Part shown: positions 1-6,830 of the stretch, piece after piece
Layout: the number at the start of each line of letters is the position of its first letter
Position numbering within the stretch: the first letter of the stretch is position 1
Assembly: GCA_024711185.1 (NCBI GenBank)
Contig: JANJTI010000211.1
Span: 1-6,853, forward strand
DNA: 6,853 nt
Direction of reading: 5' to 3'
Origin: Brevundimonas sp.
GTDB lineage: Bacteria; Pseudomonadota; Alphaproteobacteria; Caulobacterales; Caulobacteraceae
Program-made: the position numbers and the translations under genes
Notes under the pieces: generated by a model
What the model was told of the DNA's origin: nothing
The model's database searches: none
The model's input: the letters and a program-made list of their open reading frames with translations, nothing else

Positions 1-87
1 CATTGTCGCATGCGCGCAGGCGGCTCCTCAACCTGAGGGTGGGCGCGCAAACGGGTGCGAGTCGAGCCGGCGGGCGCGTCGCCGGAA

Positions 88-101
88 CTGTCGATCGACA
101 G
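88..101. repeat. Perfect 14-base palindrome downstream of the second receptor
   Basis: CTGTCGATCGACAG reads the same on both strands and lies 34 bases after the second receptor stop. It is flanked by a wider inverted pair, CCGGA (82-86) and TCCGG (121-125). No T-run follows on the minus strand beyond TT, so it is not a convincing intrinsic terminator. It could be an operator for a dimeric regulator of the next gene, or part of a weak transcript end. The remainder of 1-135 shows no gene. Confidence 0.35.
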
Positions 102-135
102 CCGTCTCGGGCGTCGGCGCTCCGGGAGGCCCACC

Positions 136-2688
136 TCAGAAGCTCTTCCTGACCTCGACGAAAACCGACCGCCCGACAGGGTCACGGTAGGCCGGTTGAT
201 AGTTCAGGGGGGTAAGGCCGTTCTCGTCCGCGATGCGCTGGCGCGCGTTCGCGGCATTGGTCAGCGTCAGGTTGAGTCTGGACCTCTTCAGCACCGCGGA
301 TTCGGGAGCGAAGACCGAGAGGTCGACATGGCCGCTGAGGTTGACGACGGTCAGGGGTTCAAATCGAAGCGCGCCGCCGCCGGCGACCTGGCCCAGATCG
401 AGCGTGCTTCCATCTCGCCACGTCCCGGAGACCCGGAACCCCCAGTCCCGACTGACGAATGCGGCGCTCGCATCCGCCTGCCGACGCGCCCGCCCGCCGG
501 CCAGGCCGAAGCCGCCCCCGCGGAGCAGGTCGACCGCAGGCAATCCGTCCCGGATCAGCAGGTCGTCCCGAAAGGTCCACGACGCCGCCGCATTGACCTC
601 GACCCGCGACCGCGCGGGAGGACCGCGAAGGTCCGACGATCCGGCGACCGGGACGACGAAGCTGATCGCGGACCGCGCCTGCTCTTGCGTCTGGCGCTCG
701 AAGTTGAGCGGCCGGGTGTCGACGCTGATCAACTCACCCGCTCCGTCGCGCACAAACCGGTCCGGGAAGGCGGCCATGATGGCGACGTTGTTCGGGGGCA
801 GCGAGGCGATCGGGTCCCGCGTCTCCACGGACCAGTACTCCGCGTTGATCTGCAGGTTGTAGCGCCGCCAGGGCGTCGCCGTGACGCCCAACCGCTTCAG
901 CGTCGCTGTCTGGGACTGGAGGTCCATGGCCCCGCCGTAGGTCACCGTGACCGAGGTTGTGCGGCCGGTGAGCGGGTCGAAGTAGGGAATGTCAGGCGAG
1001 ACCGTCGGCGCGTCCGCCAGCAGCTCCAGCGCGGGCGGCGTGACGGTCACCTGGACCGAGGCATTAAACCTCAGTTGTTCAACCGGAGCCCAGTCGACGA
1101 GCGCCAGGGTTCGTCGCGGCGATCCGGCCCGACCCGCGTCGCCCGCCGCCGCCTCGAGGTTCAGGTTGAGCTCGCCCAGCGCCGGCAGGAACCCCGCCCT
1201 GCGGCTGGCCAGCGGCGCGAAGACGACGAGGGAGCCGTTCAGCTCCTCCCGGGTCTGCTCGTTCCGGACCGGCGCGCCCTCGAACGTGCTGGAGGAGTCG
1301 ACGGACGAGTGGTTCAGCCCGCCCGTGGCGGTCAGCCGAAGCGGACCCGCAGGCAGCTCCATGGGCGTGCCGGAGGCGCTGATCTGCGCCGAGGCGTTCT
1401 CGACGAGGGTGCGTGACCGATCGAGCCGGATGGCGAGGAGGTCGCCGAGGCCGCCTCCGAAGGCATCCGTCCCAACGGGCACCGGGAAGGGTTGAGCGAC
1501 CTGCGCAAAATCCTGGCGTTGACTGTCATAGCGCCGGTCGGACCGGCTGTAATTTACATTCGCCCCGAGCTCCTGGTCGCCGAGGCTCCACCGCAGGCTC
1601 GCACCGAACGACCCCGCTTCCGTGCGTGAACGCGACTCCAGCGGCTCCGGCCTCGCCGCCGCGACCACGACGTCGGCGCCGAAGGGACTTTCCGGCCGGC
1701 CTGCCTCGACGAGGAAGAGCCCGTAGGCCGCCCCGCTCAGGTAGCGGCTCTCGCTTGTGGCGGCGCGAGCGTTCACCGAAGCGGTGACTTCCTCCGAGAA
1801 TTTCCGGGTCCCGCTGAAGCTCGCCTCGTAGGATTGCACGTCCGGCAGCAGGGTGCGGAAGCGGGCGAGGTCCAGCGAGTCCGCCAGGCCCGCGTTCGCC
1901 GCGAAGGCGGCCAGCGTCCGGGGGCCCGGCCCCGGAGGAACGGCGGCCCGCGCGACGGGTCGTCCCGCGACGGCGCTGAGCGCCGGATCAATCTCGGTCG
2001 CGCCGGTGGCAGGATCGGGAAGCACCGTGCCGAGGGGGCCGTAGGGATAGGCGAGCGGGAACGGGGTCACGCCCCGGTCGTCTTCCAGGACGCGGGTCTC
2101 GTCGCGAACTCTGAAAGCCAGATTGGTCCGGTTCGGCCCCTCGATGCGGGTGGCGGTGATTTCACCGGCTGTGGAGACATAGGCCCCCTCGGTCGACGCC
2201 CGCCGGCCAAGGACCGACACCAGCGTTCTCAACTCGCGCCGCAGGACGACGTTCACGACCCGGCCCCGGGGCGAAGCTCCCGCCGCCGCGCCGGATCCAT
2301 CGGGCAGGATGTCCACCCGCTCGACCGCCTCGATCGGCAGGTCCGAGACGTCGCCGAAGTCCTCGATGCGTTCGCCGTTCACCAGGATGACCGGCTCGTC
2401 CTCGCCGATCTCCCAAGCCAGTTCGCCGACCAGGTCGGCCACGGTGCTGGCCCCGTAGGACAGGATCGCATCGCCATCCAGCGACCTTTCGACGGTCACG
2501 CCGGCCACCTCGCCGCGCCGGCCGATGACCAGAACGGGTTCAAGCGTGGTGGTGGGACCGTAATCCTGCCGGGGCGCCCGGCCATCCTGGGCGAAGGCGG
2601 ACCCCCACGCCGCGCTGCATAGCAGAAGCGACAGGACCGCTCTTTGCGACAGCAGGGACGCGCCGCGACTCGACACTGTGAAAACCAT
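136..2688 (-). CDS. Divergent TonB-dependent receptor-like outer membrane protein
   Basis: An 850-residue protein counted from the ATG at 2688. Residues 1-33 form a signal peptide (Arg8 and Arg16, core AVLSLLL, AFA before Gln34). A TonB-box-like segment, TLEPVLVIGRR, lies at 48-58. A plug of about 64-150 contains VILVNGERIEDFGDVSDLP (100-118) and ERVDILPDGSG (123-133), then SPRGRVVNVVLRREL (139-153). The usual end-of-plug residues (LYG, then GVxN) are replaced by an alanine/glycine run and RVVN. About 700 residues of amphipathic barrel sequence follow, ending in LNYQPAYRDPVGRSVFVEVRKSF-like receptor closing sequence with a terminal phenylalanine for BAM insertion. The mature protein has no cysteine. 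The frame stays open to 3348, but the extra part is arginine-rich and overlaps the small-protein gene, so it is not believed. ATGs at 2760 and 2754 and a GTG at 2676 are alternatives. A run of seven G lies one base before the chosen ATG. It is probably co-transcribed with the small-protein gene. The ligand is unknown, and it may be a transporter or a surface binding protein. Confidence 0.87.
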   Translation of the reverse strand: MVFTVSSRGASLLSQRAVLSLLLCSAAWGSAFAQDGRAPRQDYGPTTTLEPVLVIGRRGEVAGVTVERSLDGDAILSYGASTVADLVGELAWEIGEDEPVILVNGERIEDFGDVSDLPIEAVERVDILPDGSGAAAGASPRGRVVNVVLRRELRTLVSVLGRRASTEGAYVSTAGEITATRIEGPNRTNLAFRVRDETRVLEDDRGVTPFPLAYPYGPLGTVLPDPATGATEIDPALSAVAGRPVARAAVPPGPGPRTLAAFAANAGLADSLDLARFRTLLPDVQSYEASFSGTRKFSEEVTASVNARAATSESRYLSGAAYGLFLVEAGRPESPFGADVVVAAARPEPLESRSRTEAGSFGASLRWSLGDQELGANVNYSRSDRRYDSQRQDFAQVAQPFPVPVGTDAFGGGLGDLLAIRLDRSRTLVENASAQISASGTPMELPAGPLRLTATGGLNHSSVDSSSTFEGAPVRNEQTREELNGSLVVFAPLASRRAGFLPALGELNLNLEAAAGDAGRAGSPRRTLALVDWAPVEQLRFNASVQVTVTPPALELLADAPTVSPDIPYFDPLTGRTTSVTVTYGGAMDLQSQTATLKRLGVTATPWRRYNLQINAEYWSVETRDPIASLPPNNVAIMAAFPDRFVRDGAGELISVDTRPLNFERQTQEQARSAISFVVPVAGSSDLRGPPARSRVEVNAAASWTFRDDLLIRDGLPAVDLLRGGGFGLAGGRARRQADASAAFVSRDWGFRVSGTWRDGSTLDLGQVAGGGALRFEPLTVVNLSGHVDLSVFAPESAVLKRSRLNLTLTNAANARQRIADENGLTPLNYQPAYRDPVGRSVFVEVRKSF

Positions 2689-2719
2689 GCCCCCCCGGCA
2701 GACCTTCCGGAAAACAGGA

Positions 2720-2751
2720 CGCCGGCGGGCGATGAGCTCGTCCCGCCGGCG
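2720..2751 (-). promoter_or_regulatory. Strong hairpin in the gap between small protein and second receptor (possible attenuator)
   Basis: A perfect 10-base-pair, all-GC stem pairs 2720-2729 (CGCCGGCGGG) with 2742-2751 (CCCGCCGGCG) around a 12-base loop. On the minus strand it is followed, after GTCCTG partly counted in the stem, by TTTT (2714-2711). It starts 47 bases after the small-protein stop and ends 31 bases before the second receptor start. The T-run is short and offset by five bases, so termination would probably be partial. This would give more small protein than receptor. It could instead be an RNA-stability hairpin protecting the 3' end of the upstream message. Confidence 0.4.
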
Positions 2752-2798
2752 CATGTTCATCAGGAGCGACAAGCCGCCCCTGACGCCGTCGCAAGAGA

Positions 2799-3290
2799 TT
2801 ACTGGAGCGGAACGCCGTTGACGTACAGGACCGACGAGCTGGACTCGTCCACCGTCGTGGTCCCGGGCGTGAGGACCCAGTTGGTCGGGCAGCTGTTCAG
2901 CTGAGGCCCTTCGGTGACGGACGAGGAGGTCGAGCCGCCGCCGGCATAGCCGTTCAGGTTGAAGCCGGTGATCTGGTTCCGCTCGCGCGCCACGGCGGAG
3001 AGGACGCCCTGAACGGTCTCCGTCGTCGTCCGCGAACGTTCCTGGGTGTTTTCGTTCCGGGTGTTGGTGCAGAGCCAGGACGTCTCGGTGACGACCGTCG
3101 AGGCCACCGAAAACTGGAGCGATGCGGCCTGGTTCTGGAGCTGGGCGTTGTTCAGGCCCAGCGCGAGCTGCACGTCGCCCTTGCCCACGAAGCCGGTGCC
3201 GGTGGCGGGATCGAAGGTGACGGCGGCGAAGGCGGCGCCGGCGGTGGCGAGCGCCGCGGCGCCCGCCAGGATGAGAAGTCTGGTCTTCAT
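2799..3290 (-). CDS. Small secreted protein of unknown function with GFVGKGDVQ motif
   Basis: A 163-residue protein with a clear Sec signal peptide: MKTR, a hydrophobic Ala/Leu core at 5-20, and a cleavage site after AFA (22) or AFAA (23). The mature part opens with TGTGFVGKGDVQLALGLNN (30-48) and a Gln/Asn-rich stretch to about 60. It has a Thr/Glu/Arg-rich middle (77-104), NQITGFNLNGYAGGG (105-119), and a Ser/Thr-rich tail. There are exactly two cysteines, C74 and C134, each close to a tryptophan (W72, W138), so one disulfide in the periplasm or outside is likely. No membrane segment follows the signal peptide. The ATG at 3290 is preferred over one 16 codons upstream because the signal peptide starts there and GGGG lies 5 bases before it. 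I recall the GFVGKGDVQ-type motif from secreted hypothetical proteins in several bacterial groups, but no function is attached to it. It sits between two receptors, behind its own promoter-like patch, and 110 bases before the second receptor in the same direction. That it is a gene is likely; its role is unknown. Confidence 0.85.
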   Translation of the reverse strand: MKTRLLILAGAAALATAGAAFAAVTFDPATGTGFVGKGDVQLALGLNNAQLQNQAASLQFSVASTVVTETSWLCTNTRNENTQERSRTTTETVQGVLSAVARERNQITGFNLNGYAGGGSTSSSVTEGPQLNSCPTNWVLTPGTTTVDESSSSVLYVNGVPLQ

Positions 3291-3360
3291 GACAGCCCCA
3301 ATTGCTGCTGGCGCCCCCACTGGGCTCCGTTGGGTCACGACCTATCACCGGTTGTCGATC

Positions 3361-3393
3361 TTATCCTTTACCCAATCTTAACACTCGCAATTT
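3361..3393 (-). promoter_or_regulatory. Possible promoter region of the small-protein/second-receptor unit
   Basis: This is the only AT-rich patch in the 146 bases between the terminator and the small-protein gene, so a promoter for that gene would be expected here. On the minus strand TTGCGA (3390-3385) can serve as a -35 element, with GGATAA (3366-3361) 18 bases further on as a weak -10. Between and overlapping them lies TTAA-N7-TAAA (3381-3367), one base short of the TTAA-N7-TTAA site of the cell-cycle regulator CtrA found in Caulobacterales and relatives. Start at this -10 would give a leader of about 65 bases. Both matches are weak and are inference only. Confidence 0.3.
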
Positions 3394-3436
3394 CCGGGGC
3401 CGCCGCCCCCCTCGCGGGCGCTTCCTCGCGCCGCAC

Positions 3437-3468
3437 AAGAAAAAGGGGCGGCCCGCGTGGGCCGCCCC
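3437..3468 (-). terminator. Rho-independent terminator of the first receptor gene
   Basis: A perfect 10-base-pair stem is formed by 3445-3454 (GGGGCGGCCC) and 3459-3468 (GGGCCGCCCC) around a 4-base loop. Read on the minus strand it is followed at once by TTTTTCTT (3444-3437). It begins 26 bases after the receptor stop codon. A stem of nine G-C-rich pairs or more followed directly by a T-run is the classic intrinsic terminator form. It should separate the receptor transcript from the small-protein gene below. On the plus strand the stem is not followed by a T-run, so it acts in one direction. Confidence 0.9.
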
Positions 3469-3494
3469 TCTCCTCTCCGGGGAATTCTCCGTCC

Positions 3495-6400
3495 CTAGAA
3501 CGGGCGGAAGTTCAGGCCGACGAAGAAGCGACGGCCGTACGGGTCGAAGTTCGAGTAGAGCGTCGTCCCGAGATACTCCGGCTGTTCCGCGTCGAAGGCG
3601 TTTACCACCCCGGCGCGCAGCGACAGGTCGTCGCGAACGTTCCAGCGCACGGTGAAGTCGTGACGCGTGAAGTTCCCGGTGTCGTACTCGTCGAACGGCC
3701 GCTGGTCGACGTTGCCCACCGCGTCGCGGACCCGGAGGCTGTCCTGGGCGGTCTGCCAGTCGGCCGTCCAGTTCACGCTCCAGATCTCGTTCGGCGTCCA
3801 GGTCAGCGACGAGGTCATGCGAACGCGCGGATAGTACAGGTTGCTCGACAGTTCGGTGTAGTCCGACGGGTCGTCGGCGTTCAGGAACTGCTTCTGCTCG
3901 ATCAGCCACAGGCCGCCCAGCGAGTAGTCCAGCCGACCCCAGTCGCGGCCGGTGACCTCCTCGAGATCCATCCGGTAGCGGGCGGTGAAGTCCAGACCGC
4001 GGGTCTCCAGCTTGGCGTAGTTGACCGAGCCTTCGATGAAGCCGCCGATCGGGTCGTTGACCGGCCCGCCGATCCCGAACGGGATGTTCGGGTTGTTGCG
4101 GAAGATGGTGGCGCACGCCGCGGTGTTCAGGGTCGGACCGCTGACGCAGTTGTTCGCCGCCGTCTGGGCCGACACCGCCGCGATGACGTTGTCGATCTGG
4201 ATCTCGTAGTAGTCGAGGACCAGCGAGAAGTTCGGGAAGAACCGCGGCTCGATCACCGTCGAGAAGGTGAAGCTGTCCGACTCCTCCGGTTGCAGGAACG
4301 GGTTGCCGCCGCTGACGCCCGCCACGCCCGAGCCGTAGTTCGGGTTGTAGTCGTCGGCGTTGGTCGCCGTGGAGCCCGCGAAGTCGAAGCTCAGACCCTG
4401 GGCCTGGGCCAGCGCCGTGCAGTTGGCGATGCGGTTGTCGCGCGTCTGGGCGTCCTGGGCGACGATCACCAGCGTGGCGCAGGGATCGACGACGTTGTTC
4501 AGGAACGTCTGGGCGAACGGCGAGAAGTTCTCCGCCAGGTCCGGCACCCGGACCGAGCTGTTGAAGCTGGTCTTGAAGGCGATGTCGGAGATCGGGCGGT
4601 AGATCAGGTTGACGCCGTAGACGTCCACCTCGCCGACCGTGGAGTAGTCGGCGTAGCGGTAGGAACCGCTCAGCTCGGCGTATTCGCCCAGCCAGGTGTC
4701 GCGGAACAGCGGCACCGACAGCTCCCCGAAGATCTCCTCGCTGGTGTATTCGACGTAGTCGAAGTCGGCGCCGCCGTTCAGGAACAGCAGCGGACGACCG
4801 GCGGTGTCGCGATCGCGGCCGATGCCTTCCGTGCCTTCGCGACGGTACTCGGCGCCGAGAGCGACGCCGATCGAACCTGCGCCCCAGAGGTCCCACAGCT
4901 CGCCGGAGACCGAGGCGATCGCCTGCTCCTGCTCGTTACGCTCGCGGACCGAGATCACGGCGTCGACATAGGCCAGGGCTTCGGGGCTCTGGTTGCCCAT
5001 GCCGAAGACGTTCAGCGGAGCGCAGTCGGCGATCGACTGGCGGCCGTAGGCGGTGTCGCGCAGATTGCCGCCGACATAGGTGTCGAAGGCGGCGTCCGGC
5101 GCACCCTGGGCGTCGAGCAGCTGCGCACGGCAGACGATCTGGCCCGGCGTGCCGTTGACCACGCCCGCCGTATCGACGACGGCGTCGGCGGCCAGGGCGA
5201 AGCGCAGGCTGTCGGTGCCGCGTTCGCGGTTCTCGACCTCGACCTCGCCGTAGGTGTAGCCGATGTCCCAGTCGACGTTGCGGACGAAGCCGACGCTGTC
5301 GAGCGAACCGCGGAAGCCGCCGACGAAGCGCATCAGCTCGCGGGTGTTGTCCTGGGTCCGGTCGGGCCCGAACATACTGTGACGCGCGTTCTGGAGAAGG
5401 ATCGGGGCCAGCGGGGCGCCCGGCGCATTGGCGGTCGGCTGCGAGTAAGGCGTCACCATGTTGGTGCGGATCGCATCCTTGACGTTCTGCGGCAGGAAGG
5501 CGTTGTCGCTCCAGCGCAGGTCGAAGTTGTTGACCGCATAGATCGGGTTCACCGAGCCGGCGCCGTACGAATTCACCAGGTCGATGTCGTAGAAGGTCGG
5601 CTGCGACAGGTCGAAGGTGTCTTCGGTGACGTACTTGGCCTCGGCGTAGAACTCGACGCGATCGGTGACGTCGAAGCGCAGGCCGGTCTGGAAGCGGGCC
5701 GATTCGGAGCGCGGCACGCGCGAGCCGGTGCTGAAGTCGGCGGGGTTCACGCCGTCGCCGCCGTAGTTGTACGGCTGGCTGATGCCGGCGCCGCCGACGC
5801 GCTCGCCGAAGTTGGCCAGACGCGCGGTCGGGCCGTCGTACCAGAAGGTGCGACCCGGCTGAACGCCGAAGCAGTTGGCGCTGTAGGTGAAGCCGGCGGC
5901 CGTGCCCGAGCTGCCGAAGCAGTTGGCGTAGGGGATGTCCGGATCGTTCAGCGGGCTCGGGCGCGAGACGTTGGCGAGCGTCGTCTGACCCCAGCGCGGA
6001 CGATCGATGCGGTTCACGCCGGTGAAGGTCCGGGCGTCGAACACGCCGTCGTTGCGGGCCGTGGTGGGATCGTTGTCGGTGGCGATCCGGACCGGCGCGT
6101 TGCGCAGCCAGTCGATGTCGAGCGAGGTGACTTCGTCGACTTCCTCGTATTCGCCGTGGACGTAGACGTTCAGACGGTCGTCCAGCAGGTTGGCGCCGGC
6201 CAGGGCCGAGATCCGCTTGTTGGCTTCGCCGTCCTGGTTGATCATGCCGTAGTTGGCGTCGATCTCGAGGCCTTCGAAGTTGCGGCGCAGCACGAAGTTC
6301 AGCACGCCCGAGACGGCGTCGGCGCCGTAGACCGACGAGGCGCCGCCGGTGACGATCTCGATGTTCTCGATCAGCAGACGCGGGATGGTGTCGACGTCGA

Positions 6401-6830
6401 CGGCCAGGTTGCCCGCGGCGGAGCCGACGTGGCGACGACCGTCGACCAGGGTCAGGGTCCGGCCGGTGCCCAGCGAGCGCAGGTTGGCGAACGACAGACC
6501 GCCGTCGTTCAGGTTCGAACCGGTGGTGTCCGACGGAACCAGCGAGTTCGACAGGGCGGGGATGGTGGCCAGATAGTCGACCACGGTCGACTGACCGGTG
6601 CTCAGCAGCGCTTCGCGCGAAACCTGGATCAGCGGGGTCGGAGCGTTGGTCGGGTCACGACGGATGCGCGAGCCGGTGACGACGACTTCGTCGATCTCGG
6701 TGGCTTGCTGGTCGGACTGACCCTGAACGTTCACGCCCGGGAGCTGGTCCTGGGCGAAGGCCGGAGCCGTGACGGCCATGACGCCCGCGAGGATCGTCGT
6801 GCCAAAGAGGTACTTGCGCTTGAGAAGCAT
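3495..6830 (-). CDS. TonB-dependent outer membrane receptor, conventional type
   Basis: Complete 1111-residue receptor. Such proteins import a scarce ligand across the outer membrane using energy passed from the inner membrane by TonB-ExbB-ExbD. Residues 1-26 are a signal peptide (Lys/Arg start, hydrophobic core, AFA before Gln27). A clear TonB box, EIDEVVVTG, lies at 45-53. The plug spans about 60-185 and carries NLRSLGTGRTLTLVDGRR (116-133) and the end-of-plug signature EIVTGGASSVYGADAVSG (158-175). The rest is a 22-strand-type barrel ending in LNFRPF, the C-terminal aromatic signal for BAM insertion. Eight cysteines fall in four close pairs (304/320, 567/603, 784/804, 895/906), probably loop disulfides. 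The ATG at 6830 is chosen because the signal peptide starts there and a GGGG run lies about 10 bases upstream. The length is slightly large for the family, and no frameshift is seen. A terminator follows the TAG stop. The ligand cannot be named from sequence; no siderophore gene or sugar-degrading enzyme lies in the window. The family call is very secure. Confidence 0.95.
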   Translation of the reverse strand: MLLKRKYLFGTTILAGVMAVTAPAFAQDQLPGVNVQGQSDQQATEIDEVVVTGSRIRRDPTNAPTPLIQVSREALLSTGQSTVVDYLATIPALSNSLVPSDTTGSNLNDGGLSFANLRSLGTGRTLTLVDGRRHVGSAAGNLAVDVDTIPRLLIENIEIVTGGASSVYGADAVSGVLNFVLRRNFEGLEIDANYGMINQDGEANKRISALAGANLLDDRLNVYVHGEYEEVDEVTSLDIDWLRNAPVRIATDNDPTTARNDGVFDARTFTGVNRIDRPRWGQTTLANVSRPSPLNDPDIPYANCFGSSGTAAGFTYSANCFGVQPGRTFWYDGPTARLANFGERVGGAGISQPYNYGGDGVNPADFSTGSRVPRSESARFQTGLRFDVTDRVEFYAEAKYVTEDTFDLSQPTFYDIDLVNSYGAGSVNPIYAVNNFDLRWSDNAFLPQNVKDAIRTNMVTPYSQPTANAPGAPLAPILLQNARHSMFGPDRTQDNTRELMRFVGGFRGSLDSVGFVRNVDWDIGYTYGEVEVENRERGTDSLRFALAADAVVDTAGVVNGTPGQIVCRAQLLDAQGAPDAAFDTYVGGNLRDTAYGRQSIADCAPLNVFGMGNQSPEALAYVDAVISVRERNEQEQAIASVSGELWDLWGAGSIGVALGAEYRREGTEGIGRDRDTAGRPLLFLNGGADFDYVEYTSEEIFGELSVPLFRDTWLGEYAELSGSYRYADYSTVGEVDVYGVNLIYRPISDIAFKTSFNSSVRVPDLAENFSPFAQTFLNNVVDPCATLVIVAQDAQTRDNRIANCTALAQAQGLSFDFAGSTATNADDYNPNYGSGVAGVSGGNPFLQPEESDSFTFSTVIEPRFFPNFSLVLDYYEIQIDNVIAAVSAQTAANNCVSGPTLNTAACATIFRNNPNIPFGIGGPVNDPIGGFIEGSVNYAKLETRGLDFTARYRMDLEEVTGRDWGRLDYSLGGLWLIEQKQFLNADDPSDYTELSSNLYYPRVRMTSSLTWTPNEIWSVNWTADWQTAQDSLRVRDAVGNVDQRPFDEYDTGNFTRHDFTVRWNVRDDLSLRAGVVNAFDAEQPEYLGTTLYSNFDPYGRRFFVGLNFRPF

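Noticed and set aside
55..1416. 453-codon plus-strand open frame
   Set aside because: It runs antisense to the second receptor, has arginine/glycine/proline-rich sequence without any recognisable domain or signal peptide, and is the kind of long shadow that GC-rich genes throw.
2616..2621. Possible lipoprotein signal around Cys24 of the second receptor
   Set aside because: The residues before the cysteine are Leu-Leu-Leu. A lipobox needs Gly, Ala or Ser just before it, and a normal AFA cleavage site follows. The protein also has a full barrel.
1834..2622. 262-codon plus-strand open frame
   Set aside because: It is antisense to the signal-peptide and plug part of the second receptor. No domain or ribosome site is seen.
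3396..3409. Second hairpin GGGGC/GCCCC after the terminator
   Set aside because: Only five pairs with no T-run. It is easily expected by chance in GC-rich sequence and adds nothing to the strong terminator next to it.
3361..4896. 511-codon minus-strand open frame overlapping the first receptor
   Set aside because: It is another frame of the receptor gene, extremely rich in arginine with low complexity, and it runs through the strong terminator at 3437-3468.
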